Assembly (NCBI GenBank): GCA_964421565.1
Contig: CAYQXJ010000004.1
Location: forward strand, 62,001 to 126,000
DNA from: CAYQXJ01 sp964421565
Lineage (GTDB): Bacteria > Planctomycetota > Brocadiia > SM23-32
Direction: 5' to 3'
DNA: 64,000 bases
Part shown: positions 17,455 through 25,120 of the stretch, piece by piece
Layout: every line of letters starts with the position of its first letter
How positions within the stretch are numbered: the first letter of the stretch is position 1
Position numbers and translations under genes: made by a program
Notes under the pieces: generated by a model
Told to the model about the DNA's origin: nothing
What the model saw: only the letters and a program-made list of their open reading frames with translations
The model's database searches: none

Positions 17455-18555
17455 TCAGGCGAACTTGTCGTAGTAGATGCGCTTATCGGGCAACCCGAGA
17501 TCCTTCATAACCTCCACCGCTGCGTCGATCATCGCCGGCGAACCGCACAGGTACCCTTCGGCTTCCGATAGGTCCTCTTTATGCCGCTTCAGCACCTCGG
17601 TAACGAGTCCTGTCTCCCCACTCCACACGTCGTCAGGCGCTGGCCGTGCCAGTGCGGGCACATAGGTGAAGGTTGGCACCCTCTGCTCGAATCCCTTCAT
17701 CTCCTCCACAAGGTAGAGGTCGCGCCTCTCGTTGGCGCCGTAGAAGAATGTTGCCGCTCTTCTGATTCCCTCCTCGGCCATCTGATACAAAATCGAGCGG
17801 ATTGGCGCTATGCCCGACCCGCCGGCAACGAAGATGACCTCGCGGTCCGTGTCCCGCAGGTAGAACTCGCCGTACGGGCCATTCAACGTCGCACTGTCGC
17901 CCTCCCCCAGAATCTCGAACACATAAGTGGTGCAGATGCCGTCCGGCACGCGGCGGATGATCAGTTCTATGGCTGCCCTGTCACTCGGCGAGGATGCGAT
18001 GGAGTAAGCCCGGTAGACGGGCTCCGGTGTCTTGCCGTATGGCGGCGTCTCGAGCTGGATGTACTGCCCGGGCGTGAAAGGCATCTCCGCGGGCTCAAGC
18101 AGGCTCAATCTGATCAGTCGAGTGTCGTAGTTGAGCTTCACAATCCTCTCGACCCGAGCATCGTACTGCCGCAGGCTCAATATCGCCTCGGGTAGCTCGA
18201 TGCTTATGTCACCGCGCACTTTCACCTGACAACTCAGGCGCACGTCTCCCTCGACCTCTTCCTTGGTCAGGTGAGGCGTCTCGGTGGGCAGCAGTGGCCC
18301 TGCGCCCTCGAGCACCTTCACCTTGCACAGCCCGCAAGAACCGCGCCCGCCGCAAGCGCTCGGGACGAATACCTCGTGTTCCATCAGGCTGTTCAGCAGG
18401 CTCTTGCCGCCTTCGACCTTCTTGTGCTCTTCATCGTTTATGGTGATCGTGCAGACGCCATAGTCGAGTAGGAGGGCATCCGCCACGATCAGCAATACCG
18501 AGAGAAACACCGAGAGCGCGACGATGATGCAAACCGCTGTGAGCACCTCGCCCAT
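17455..18555 (-). CDS. nqrF: Na+-translocating NADH:quinone reductase subunit F
   Basis: 366 aa. An N-terminal membrane helix (about 5-30) is followed by a plant-type [2Fe-2S] domain (CGGRGSCGLCKVKV plus LSCQ), an FAD-binding domain (RAYSIASSP) and an NAD-binding domain (VFVAGGSGIAPIRSIL motif, LCGSPAMI). It ends YYDKFA. It is the NADH-oxidising entry point of the NQR complex, passing electrons from FAD to 2Fe-2S. Somewhat shorter than the approximately 407-aa Vibrio protein. Fifth nqr gene of the operon. Confidence 0.94.
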   Translation of the reverse strand: MGEVLTAVCIIVALSVFLSVLLIVADALLLDYGVCTITINDEEHKKVEGGKSLLNSLMEHEVFVPSACGGRGSCGLCKVKVLEGAGPLLPTETPHLTKEEVEGDVRLSCQVKVRGDISIELPEAILSLRQYDARVERIVKLNYDTRLIRLSLLEPAEMPFTPGQYIQLETPPYGKTPEPVYRAYSIASSPSDRAAIELIIRRVPDGICTTYVFEILGEGDSATLNGPYGEFYLRDTDREVIFVAGGSGIAPIRSILYQMAEEGIRRAATFFYGANERRDLYLVEEMKGFEQRVPTFTYVPALARPAPDDVWSGETGLVTEVLKRHKEDLSEAEGYLCGSPAMIDAAVEVMKDLGLPDKRIYYDKFA

Positions 18556-18565
18556 GCCCCACCCC

Positions 18566-19150
18566 CTACTGCGGTGTCAAAACACCCGACAGACCGATGA
18601 ACGCAAGCGCCATAATGCCGGCAGTGATCAAGGTTATGCCAGGGCCCTCCAGCCCGCGGGGCAGGCGAGCCTGCTGCATCCGCTCTCGAATGCCGGCCAT
18701 TGCCACTATCGCCAGGGTCCACCCGATCCCGCTCCCCGCTCCGTAGAAAAACGATTCGAACAGCCCCATCTCGCGGATGATCATGAACAAAGAGACGCCC
18801 AGGATGGCACAGTTGACGGTGATCAGAGGCAGGAAGATGCCGAGCGCGTAGTAGAGCACCGGCGACGCGCGCTCGATGACAATCTCGACGAACTGCACGA
18901 ACGCAGCGATAACGATGATGAAAGCGATGAAACGCAGATACTCCAGCCCCAAAGGCACCAACAGCCAGTTATAGACCATCCAGTTAAGCACGCTGGTGAA
19001 GGAGAGCACGAAGATCACCGCCCCCCCAAGCCCGACTGCCGTGTTGACCTGCCGGCTCACCGCAAGAAACGAACACATGCCCAGAAAGCGCGCCAGCAGG
19101 ATGTTTTCCGTAAAGATGGCCGCAAAGAAGATGACCAGTGCGTTCTGCAT
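18566..19150 (-). CDS. nqrE: NQR/Rnf membrane subunit E (NqrE/RnfA type)
   Basis: 194 aa from the ATG at 19150, 8 bp after the upstream gene; a longer frame is open but would overlap nqrD. Six hydrophobic helices start with ALVIFFAAIFTENILLARFLGMCSFLAVSR, which contains the conserved NxLLxxxxGxC motif with a Cys implicated in the intramembrane iron site. LPLITVNCAILGVSLF gives the second conserved Cys. It helps form the sodium path of the complex. Confidence 0.93.
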   Translation of the reverse strand: MQNALVIFFAAIFTENILLARFLGMCSFLAVSRQVNTAVGLGGAVIFVLSFTSVLNWMVYNWLLVPLGLEYLRFIAFIIVIAAFVQFVEIVIERASPVLYYALGIFLPLITVNCAILGVSLFMIIREMGLFESFFYGAGSGIGWTLAIVAMAGIRERMQQARLPRGLEGPGITLITAGIMALAFIGLSGVLTPQ

Positions 19151-19158
19151 GGCTTCCC

Positions 19159-19797
19159 TCAGCTCGTACTCTCGACAGTTGGCGCCTTCGAATGCCGACG
19201 CGCCACCCAGATGACCAGGGCCAGCATGAAGAACGCACCGGGCGGCATGACCATGATGGTCCACCGGGGCCACCATGCACCCAGGATCGGCAGCCCGAAG
19301 AGCGTTCCCTGACCCATAAGCTCGCGGAAGAAGGCAATGATGAGCAGGATGAACGAATAGCCGATGCCGCAGGCAATCCCGTCCACGAACGAAGGCCACA
19401 CCGGGTTGGACCCGGCGAAGCCCTCTGCCCGGCCCATGATGATGCAGTTAGTGATGATGAGGCCCACATAAGCGCCCAGGGCTTCGGCAATACCCGGCAA
19501 GTAGGCATCCAGCAGTATCTTCACGACGATGACATACGCAGCGATGATCAATGTCTGAACGATCATCCGCACGCGCCGAGGTGTATAGTGGCGCAGGGCG
19601 GACACGGTAACATTTGAGGCGCCCAGAACGAAGATCAGCCCCCCGCACATGACGGCCGTGTTGATCAGCAGGTTCGTCACCGCGAGGGTCGAGCAGATGC
19701 CGAGGATCTGGCGGAAGATGGGGTTTTCGTCCCACACGCCCGATTTGAAAACGTTGTACGAACGGGACAGCGTGATCTTCCTGGCCAGTTCGCTCAC
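19159..19797 (-). CDS. nqrD: NQR/Rnf membrane subunit D (NqrD/RnfE type)
   Basis: 212 aa, GTG start overlapping the nqrC stop (GTGA), with GGAGGAAGGG as ribosome-binding site. Six membrane helices. ENPIFRQILGICSTLAVTNLL and LGAYVGLIITNCIIMGRAE carry the paired Cys motifs typical of the NqrD/RnfE family, pseudo-symmetric to NqrE. Part of the membrane core that couples electron flow to Na+ export. Confidence 0.93.
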   Translation of the reverse strand: MSELARKITLSRSYNVFKSGVWDENPIFRQILGICSTLAVTNLLINTAVMCGGLIFVLGASNVTVSALRHYTPRRVRMIVQTLIIAAYVIVVKILLDAYLPGIAEALGAYVGLIITNCIIMGRAEGFAGSNPVWPSFVDGIACGIGYSFILLIIAFFRELMGQGTLFGLPILGAWWPRWTIMVMPPGAFFMLALVIWVARRHSKAPTVESTS

Positions 19798-20447
19798 TGC
19801 CCTTCCTCCGATGGTGCCATGCCCTGCATGAAGCGAATGAGGCCCTCGTTCACCGCCTCCTCAACGCCGATGCTGGTCTGGGTCGCGCCCGTGATGGCAT
19901 CCACGTCGTGCCTGCTCTTCTCGGCACCGCGAGCCACCAACCGAATGCGGCCCTGGCCCCGCCGAATACTGTTCGGGATCTGGAGACCTCGAAACTGCTC
20001 CACAAACCATGTCTTTGTGACTTCGCCTCCAAGGCCGGGCGTCTCGCTGTGCTCGTAGAAAGCAACGCCCGTGATTCTGTCAAGCTCCGGGCCCACGCCG
20101 AGGTAGCCACGCATCTCGCCCCACAGTCCCCGCCCGCGCACCTGGAATGCGTAGGCGACCAGAGCACCGTCCTGCGAGTAGCCTGCAAGGATCGGAGCGG
20201 TCGCTCCGTCGACGCGGATGTCGTGCTTTGTCTCCTTCACTTGCTCGTCATAGATCGAAGCAATCTCCTCCAGGGTGGCATCATGTGGCACGTCAATGCC
20301 CATCACGGACATCAAAAGCCGCTGCCGGGCAAGACGCTGATTCAGCTCTATGCGCTCGCTGCTGAACTGACTCACCGCTGCAACGACGGCGGTGAAGACG
20401 GTCGCAACAAGGGCCATGTATGCGACGGTGTACACTTTCTCCCTCAT
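19794..20447 (-). CDS. nqrC: NQR subunit C, covalent FMN protein
   Basis: 217 aa from the ATG at 20447, which overlaps the nqrB stop (ATGA) and has GGAGGGGG upstream. One N-terminal membrane helix (YMALVATVFTAVVAAVSQF) anchors a periplasmic FMN-binding domain. The flavinylation motif reads DAITGATQTS near the C-terminus, with the Thr before QTS-type residues as the expected phosphoester site, which needs the ApbE transferase. Somewhat shorter than the Vibrio protein. Confidence 0.92.
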   Translation of the reverse strand: MREKVYTVAYMALVATVFTAVVAAVSQFSSERIELNQRLARQRLLMSVMGIDVPHDATLEEIASIYDEQVKETKHDIRVDGATAPILAGYSQDGALVAYAFQVRGRGLWGEMRGYLGVGPELDRITGVAFYEHSETPGLGGEVTKTWFVEQFRGLQIPNSIRRGQGRIRLVARGAEKSRHDVDAITGATQTSIGVEEAVNEGLIRFMQGMAPSEEGQ

Positions 20448-21475
20448 GCCCCCTCCGGGCCCCGCTTCTGGCGCTCGCGCCTCCATCCCCTATAGCGGCG
20501 CAGATAGTGCTCCATGATCGGGTTGAACATATTACCGATCAGGATGGCGAACATCACGCCCTCCGGCCAGTTCGAGAAACCTCTTATGACGACACTTAGC
20601 AAGCCTACTTCGACACCATAGATCCACCGGCCTTCGTTACTCTGGGCCGCCGAGATGGGGTCGGTGGCCATGAACACGGCGCCGAAAAGGAGACCACCAC
20701 TGAGCAGCGCGAACAGGGGCGGCGGCACAGTTTCGGCGCCGCCGTAGTGGAAAGCTGCACTTCCCACGGCGGCGCCCAGCAGCACTGCGACAATGATACG
20801 CCAGTTGGCCGTCTTGGTGACAGCCAGATAGACGCCGGCGACGATGATCAAAGCGGAGGAGGTCGCCCCAACGGCTCCGCCGACGTTCCCAAGCAGCAGT
20901 TCCCACAGGGAGGCGGCACCTTCGCCCAGCTTGTAGTTCGTAAGCGGTGTGGCACGCGTGAATGCGTCAACACCCATGGCCCAGTGTGTCAGCCCCGCGG
21001 GCCATCCCCTGAACGGTGGCAGCCATTCTGCGGTGAGAGCAACCGGGAAGCAGATGTAGACGAAGCAGCGGCCGACGAGGGCCGGGTTGAATATGTTGCG
21101 CGCGTAGCCTCCGAATACCTCTTTGCCAAAGACGATGCCGACGCCGATGCCCACAATGGCGACGTACCATGGCGCACGAGGCGGAAGTGTGAAGGCGTAC
21201 AGGATGGCAGTCACGAAGACTGCTGAACTCACGGGCTCACCGCGGGAGTGTGTGAAGAGCCACTCGAAGAGAACTGCCGCCGCAACGCTGACTAGCACCA
21301 GCGCCAGCACACGCCAGCCGAAGAAGTAGACCCCCGCTACCATAAGTGGCGCGGTGGCATAGACCACACGAAACATGATCTTCTGATAGCGGAAGAACTC
21401 CGCCAGTCGCTGCCGGAGCGGCGGTCGCTTCGTCCCGTCGCCCGGCATGTCGCTCTGGTTGCCGTTGCCGGCCAT
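20444..21475 (-). CDS. nqrB: NQR subunit B (NqrB/RnfD type), membrane FMN/riboflavin protein
   Basis: 343 aa from the ATG at 21475, which has AGGGGGCG upstream; the frame is open to 21535 but that lies in the predicted promoter. About nine to ten membrane helices. The covalent FMN site is DAFTRATPL, fitting the (S/T)xAT pattern, though the usual Gly before Ala is Arg here. VGRCFVYICFP and the GGAETVPPP loop are also visible. It is the core of the sodium pump. First gene of the operon; no nqrA precedes it. Confidence 0.91.
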   Translation of the reverse strand: MAGNGNQSDMPGDGTKRPPLRQRLAEFFRYQKIMFRVVYATAPLMVAGVYFFGWRVLALVLVSVAAAVLFEWLFTHSRGEPVSSAVFVTAILYAFTLPPRAPWYVAIVGIGVGIVFGKEVFGGYARNIFNPALVGRCFVYICFPVALTAEWLPPFRGWPAGLTHWAMGVDAFTRATPLTNYKLGEGAASLWELLLGNVGGAVGATSSALIIVAGVYLAVTKTANWRIIVAVLLGAAVGSAAFHYGGAETVPPPLFALLSGGLLFGAVFMATDPISAAQSNEGRWIYGVEVGLLSVVIRGFSNWPEGVMFAILIGNMFNPIMEHYLRRYRGWRRERQKRGPEGA

Positions 21476-21516
21476 CAATGCGCCCCCTGGCACCGATGGG
21501 TTCGTGTGAAACTTCG

Positions 21517-21545
21517 AGACTATGCGAAAAGGCATAACACGTCAA
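21517..21545 (-). promoter_or_regulatory. Candidate sigma-70 promoter of the nqr operon
   Basis: Minus strand TTGACG (21540-21545), 17 bp, TAGTCT (21517-21522). The -10 is poor, the -35 good. It would give a leader of about 35 nt to the nqrB ATG at 21475 and argues against an upstream start. Confidence 0.5.
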
Positions 21546-21569
21546 AGTGCCACCGCCCGGTTCACACCG

Positions 21570-22565
21570 TCAAACCCGAACGACATCTGTCTTGTCGGCG
21601 GCGAAGTACTGCTGAAGCGCTTCGATGGCGAAGCGGCCGCACCGATGGAACATCTTCTGCGTAGTACCCGCCACGTGCGGAGTCAGAACGACGTTGTCCA
21701 GCGTTCGCAGCACGTCATCCTCAGCAGGTGGCTCAGGATCAAAAACGTCCAGGTAAGCCCGAAAGCGCCCCTTCTGCAACTCCTCACGGAGTGCCCTTCT
21801 GTGCACCAGTGCCGCCCGCGCGCAGTTGATGAACAGCGCGCCGTCCTTGATCAGGGAGAGCTCATGAGCGCCGATCATGTTCCGCGTCTCGGGGGTGACC
21901 GGGGCATGCAGGGATACCACGTCCGACGTGCTCAGCAGGGTCTCCAGGTCGACCAATTCTGCGTGGATCCCTTGTTCTTCCAGGTCATCCTGGACAACGT
22001 ACGGGTCATAAACGAGTATCCGCACATCAAATGCTTGCAAATAGCGCGTGAAGATGCGGCCTACGCGCCCGAGTGCGACCAGCCCCACTGTGCTGCCGTT
22101 AAGCTGATCCGCAGCGCCGAAGTGAGGCCATTGTTCACCGGCCTTCAAACGACGGTCGTACTCATCGAACTTCCGCAGCCCCGCGATAGCAGCTCCGAGA
22201 GCCCACTCCGCTACGGCCTCGTTGCATGCGTCCGATGCATCGATGACCTCAACGCCCGCCCCTTCCCACAGGGGTGCCACGTCGTTGTGCTGACCCCACC
22301 AGTGACTCACTGCTGCGACTCGAACCGTACCGGCAGCCTCGATGGCATCTTCTGTGACTTCCGGCGCGCCGGAACCGTTCAGCGATAAGATGCCACTGAC
22401 TCCCTGCAGCACTTCGGCCATCTCATCCGGGTCGACGGGTTCTTCGCGGTCACCGTGGTTGACCACTTCCGCGAACGAGCGCAGCAACGCTTCGTTCTCG
22501 CTGTTTATATACAGGTCGTACGGGCACCACAAAACGCGGTGAATGTAGATGACAGGTCTCGACAT
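21570..22565 (-). CDS. D-isomer-specific 2-hydroxyacid dehydrogenase family protein
   Basis: 331 aa, close to the family norm. The Rossmann dinucleotide motif is VGLVALGRVGRI (about 160-171). SLHAPVTPETRNMIG, the catalytic Arg in FINCARAALVHRRAL, the Glu in FDPEPPA and the His in LTPHVAGTT follow in the usual order. It is expected to reduce or oxidise a 2-hydroxyacid with NAD(P)H. It lies 110 bp after a ThuA-like gene on the same strand, a partnership that suggests sugar-acid metabolism. Its ribosome-binding position is occupied by a (GA)n tract six bases before the ATG. Confidence 0.9.
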   Translation of the reverse strand: MSRPVIYIHRVLWCPYDLYINSENEALLRSFAEVVNHGDREEPVDPDEMAEVLQGVSGILSLNGSGAPEVTEDAIEAAGTVRVAAVSHWWGQHNDVAPLWEGAGVEVIDASDACNEAVAEWALGAAIAGLRKFDEYDRRLKAGEQWPHFGAADQLNGSTVGLVALGRVGRIFTRYLQAFDVRILVYDPYVVQDDLEEQGIHAELVDLETLLSTSDVVSLHAPVTPETRNMIGAHELSLIKDGALFINCARAALVHRRALREELQKGRFRAYLDVFDPEPPAEDDVLRTLDNVVLTPHVAGTTQKMFHRCGRFAIEALQQYFAADKTDVVRV

Positions 22566-22569
22566 AAAG

Positions 22570-22603
<34 letters not shown>

Positions 22604-22675
22604 TCTGACCATCCCTGGAACGCTGCTCGGCAACGCGTGGCGGAAGGACACGCCGGCGCTGAGGCCGCTAATCTG

Positions 22676-23326
22676 CTATAGCACGCCAGCCGCCCAGAGG
22701 GCGCCACGCTTCATGATCGTGCGAGCCTCGGGCACGTCGAAGTCTGCAGCTACGTGGCCCAGGGAGCTGTAGAAGACCCGTCCCTTGCCCCACACCCTCT
22801 TCCACGCAACCGGCATGATCGTGCCCTGGATCCATGGCGCGTGCTCGCCGCTGAAGGTTGTGGTGGCCAGCACCTCGTTGCCCGGGTCTACGTGCATGTA
22901 GTATTGCTCGGAGTGCATTGCGAAATCATTGAGACCAGCGACGATGGGGTCTTCAGGCTTCACGATGTTGACCTCATAGTCGATGACGCCGCCCGGATGC
23001 GCCACCCACTGCCCGCCCGTCATCCACTGGTATTTTGTGTTCTGGCGGAAGCTGTCGCACATGCCTCCGTGCCAGCCGGCGACGCCTACCCCCTGCTTTA
23101 TGGCATTCAGCAGCCCGTCGCACTGCTCGCCGGATATATCGCTCATCGTCCAGACGGGCACCAGCAGGTCGAGTCCACTGATCAGACCTTCGTCGGTGTA
23201 TGCCTCAAGGTCATTGACGACCACGACGTCGAATCCCTCACTCCTCAGTTCCTGCGCGCATATCCGGGCGCACTGTTCGGGCTCGTGTCCCGCCCAGCCA
23301 CCCCAGTTGATCAGTGCCTTCGGCAT
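22676..23326 (-). CDS. ThuA-like domain protein
   Basis: 216 aa, a single ThuA-like (class I glutamine-amidotransferase-fold) domain: ALINWGGWAGHEPEQCARI at the start, VPVWTMSDI, GVGVAGWHGGMCDSFR near the middle, HSEQYYMHVDP and GRVFYSSLGHVAADFDVPEA at the end. The catalytic Cys-His-Glu triad of true amidotransferases is not obvious. Such proteins are common in glycan-degrading bacteria, and some relatives are linked to keto-sugar or trehalose use. No signal peptide. GGAGAA ribosome-binding site. Probably co-transcribed with the downstream dehydrogenase. Confidence 0.9.
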   Translation of the reverse strand: MPKALINWGGWAGHEPEQCARICAQELRSEGFDVVVVNDLEAYTDEGLISGLDLLVPVWTMSDISGEQCDGLLNAIKQGVGVAGWHGGMCDSFRQNTKYQWMTGGQWVAHPGGVIDYEVNIVKPEDPIVAGLNDFAMHSEQYYMHVDPGNEVLATTTFSGEHAPWIQGTIMPVAWKRVWGKGRVFYSSLGHVAADFDVPEARTIMKRGALWAAGVL

Positions 23327-23620
23327 GTTCCGATTCTCCTGTCCACATCAAGGCAGACGTAAATGCAGTGGGCGCAGTCCGCACCCTCGCCACTCTCTCG
23401 ACCTGGCCGGGCCCTCGCGGCTCGCAATGAGAACTGTACCGAGCGGACCAGGCAGTCCCAACCATCCCGGGTGGGTGACAGCCATGCGAGTTGAGGATGT
23501 TACTCTGAGGGACAGTACTCGCGCAAGCCTCTGGTTGATTTGCACCTTGCCCCAGCGCCCGGGGCATGGTAGTTTCGCACGCCACTATCCGATAGCGTCT
23601 GCCCTGAATGTGGAAGATCT

Positions 23621-24508
23621 ATGCTCACTGACAACGTACTTGACCTGATCGGCAACACACCGCTGATCCGCATCAGAGGCGAGAACGTGTTCGCCAAGGC
23701 CGAGTTCCTTAACCCGGGAGGCAGCATAAAAGACCGGGTTGCACTGGCCATGCTGGAGGGCGCCGTGCGAGACGGGAAGCTGCGACCTGATTCGGTGATC
23801 ACAGAGCCCACAAGCGGCAATACGGGCATCGGGATTGCGCTGGTGGGTCGGCTGAAGGGCTATCGTGTGCGCATCGTTATGCCGGAGGGCATGAGCGAGG
23901 AGCGCAAGAAGCTGATACATGCCCTCGGTGCCGAACTGGTGCTGACACCGGATGAGGAGGGTATAGCGGGCGCAGTCCGCCGTGTGCGCCAGATGGCAGA
24001 GGCCGACCCGACGGTGTATGTCCCACAGCAGTTCGAGAACCCTGACAACCCGCGCGTGCATTACCAGGAGACGGCTCGGGAGCTATGGCGACAAATGGGT
24101 GGGGACATAGCATGCTTCGTCGCCGGCGTTGGTAGCGGCGGCACGCTGCAGGGCGTTGGCAAGTTCCTGCGCGAGCACAAACCGGGCTGCCGGCTGGTGG
24201 CCGTCGAGCCGAAGAACGTGAGCGCCCTGCTCGGGCATGAGCCGGGCCTGCATCAGATTCAGGGCATCGGCGATGGCTTCGTGCCGGAGATCCTGGACGT
24301 CGCACTCGTCGATGACGTGCTCGAGGTCAGTGACGAAGACGCCATCGAGACCACGCGGGAGCTGGGCCGGGACCACGGACTGCTGGTAGGTATCTCGTCA
24401 GGGGCCAACGTATGGGCGGCCCGCCAGATGGCAGCAAGGGTGGGCGGCCCGGTGGCAACCGTGCTCCCTGACCGTGCCGAACGCTACTTCAGTACGGCCC
24501 TGCTCTGA
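23621..24508 (+). CDS. cysM: Cysteine synthase (O-acetylserine sulfhydrylase), CysM/CysK type
   Basis: 295 aa PLP enzyme making L-cysteine from O-acetylserine and sulfide or thiosulfate. The PLP Lys lies in NPGGSIKDRVA (about residue 41), the substrate loop in TEPTSGNTGIGIA (about 66-78) and the phosphate cradle in GVGSGGTLQGVG (about 170-181). PDRAERYFST at the C-terminus is typical of CysM. Slightly short. The ribosome-binding site is TGGAAGA. It stands alone, convergent with cspA. Confidence 0.94.
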   Translation: MLTDNVLDLIGNTPLIRIRGENVFAKAEFLNPGGSIKDRVALAMLEGAVRDGKLRPDSVITEPTSGNTGIGIALVGRLKGYRVRIVMPEGMSEERKKLIHALGAELVLTPDEEGIAGAVRRVRQMAEADPTVYVPQQFENPDNPRVHYQETARELWRQMGGDIACFVAGVGSGGTLQGVGKFLREHKPGCRLVAVEPKNVSALLGHEPGLHQIQGIGDGFVPEILDVALVDDVLEVSDEDAIETTRELGRDHGLLVGISSGANVWAARQMAARVGGPVATVLPDRAERYFSTALL

Positions 24509-24527
24509 AGCCGCCGACGAGGTACGT

Positions 24528-24571
24528 GACGGAAGCGCCGCGGGGTCCCTTCCCGACCGCGACGCTTCGTC
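24528..24571. terminator. Possible bidirectional terminator hairpin between cysM and cspA
   Basis: A GC-rich imperfect inverted repeat (about 14 pairs, one bulge and one mismatch, 13-nt loop) lies between the convergent genes. It has no clear T-run on either side, so termination is only suggested by position. Confidence 0.35.
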
Positions 24572-24596
24572 AGCATCTTCAGACCGAACGCCTCAA

Positions 24597-24800
24597 CTAA
24601 ACCTTCTGGACGTTGACAGCTCTCACGCCCTTCGGGCCCTGCTCGGTGTCATATTCGACGACGTCGCCTTCGCCGAGTGTCTTGAAACCCGAACCCTCGA
24701 TGCCACTGAAGTGAACGAACACATCGGGTCCGCCGTCATCGGGGGTTATGAAACCGTAACCCTTGCTGTCACTGAACCACTTCACAGTACCTTTAGCCAT
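24597..24800 (-). CDS. cspA: Cold-shock domain protein
   Basis: 67 aa, the normal size. The chain begins MAKGTVKWFSDSKGYGFITP with RNP1 (KGYGFI) and then RNP2 (VFVHFS). It binds single-stranded RNA and DNA and acts as an RNA chaperone. The ATG at 24800 is chosen because the family always starts just before KGTVKWF and GGGAG lies upstream; the frame is open for 37 more codons. A small hairpin occurs in the leader. Confidence 0.96.
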   Translation of the reverse strand: MAKGTVKWFSDSKGYGFITPDDGGPDVFVHFSGIEGSGFKTLGEGDVVEYDTEQGPKGVRAVNVQKV

Positions 24801-25120
24801 CAATGCTGCTCCCGAAAAGCGTGCAAAACAGACGCCGCTGAAATAGCGGCTGCCCAAGTGATACACTCCGAACCGCCGAAGCAGAAGACCCGACCGGCAG
24901 TGAGGACGCAACGGATGCGCTACCGCAAGGCTGCGGGAAGGGCCTGCCCGACGGGCAGGACACGGAAGGGACCGCTCCCACCGGCGATGCAGTACAACCG
25001 CATTGCCGCCCCCGTGTGCCGAGGCGTTGTCAACCGCTCGGTGTGTCAGAGATGGATCTCCCGCTGCGGGAAATCGTGTAAAGTGTATCTACGAAGCACA
25101 CCATTGTCAAGTTGATTCCG
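24801..25120. other. 320-bp divergent intergenic region (cspA leader and heparinase upstream)
   Basis: Holds the 5' leader of cspA on the minus strand, including a perfect 6-bp hairpin GCCGCT-N5-AGCGGC at 24834-24850, about 35 nt before the cspA ATG. No convincing promoter hexamers and no gene were found in the rest. Confidence 0.6.
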
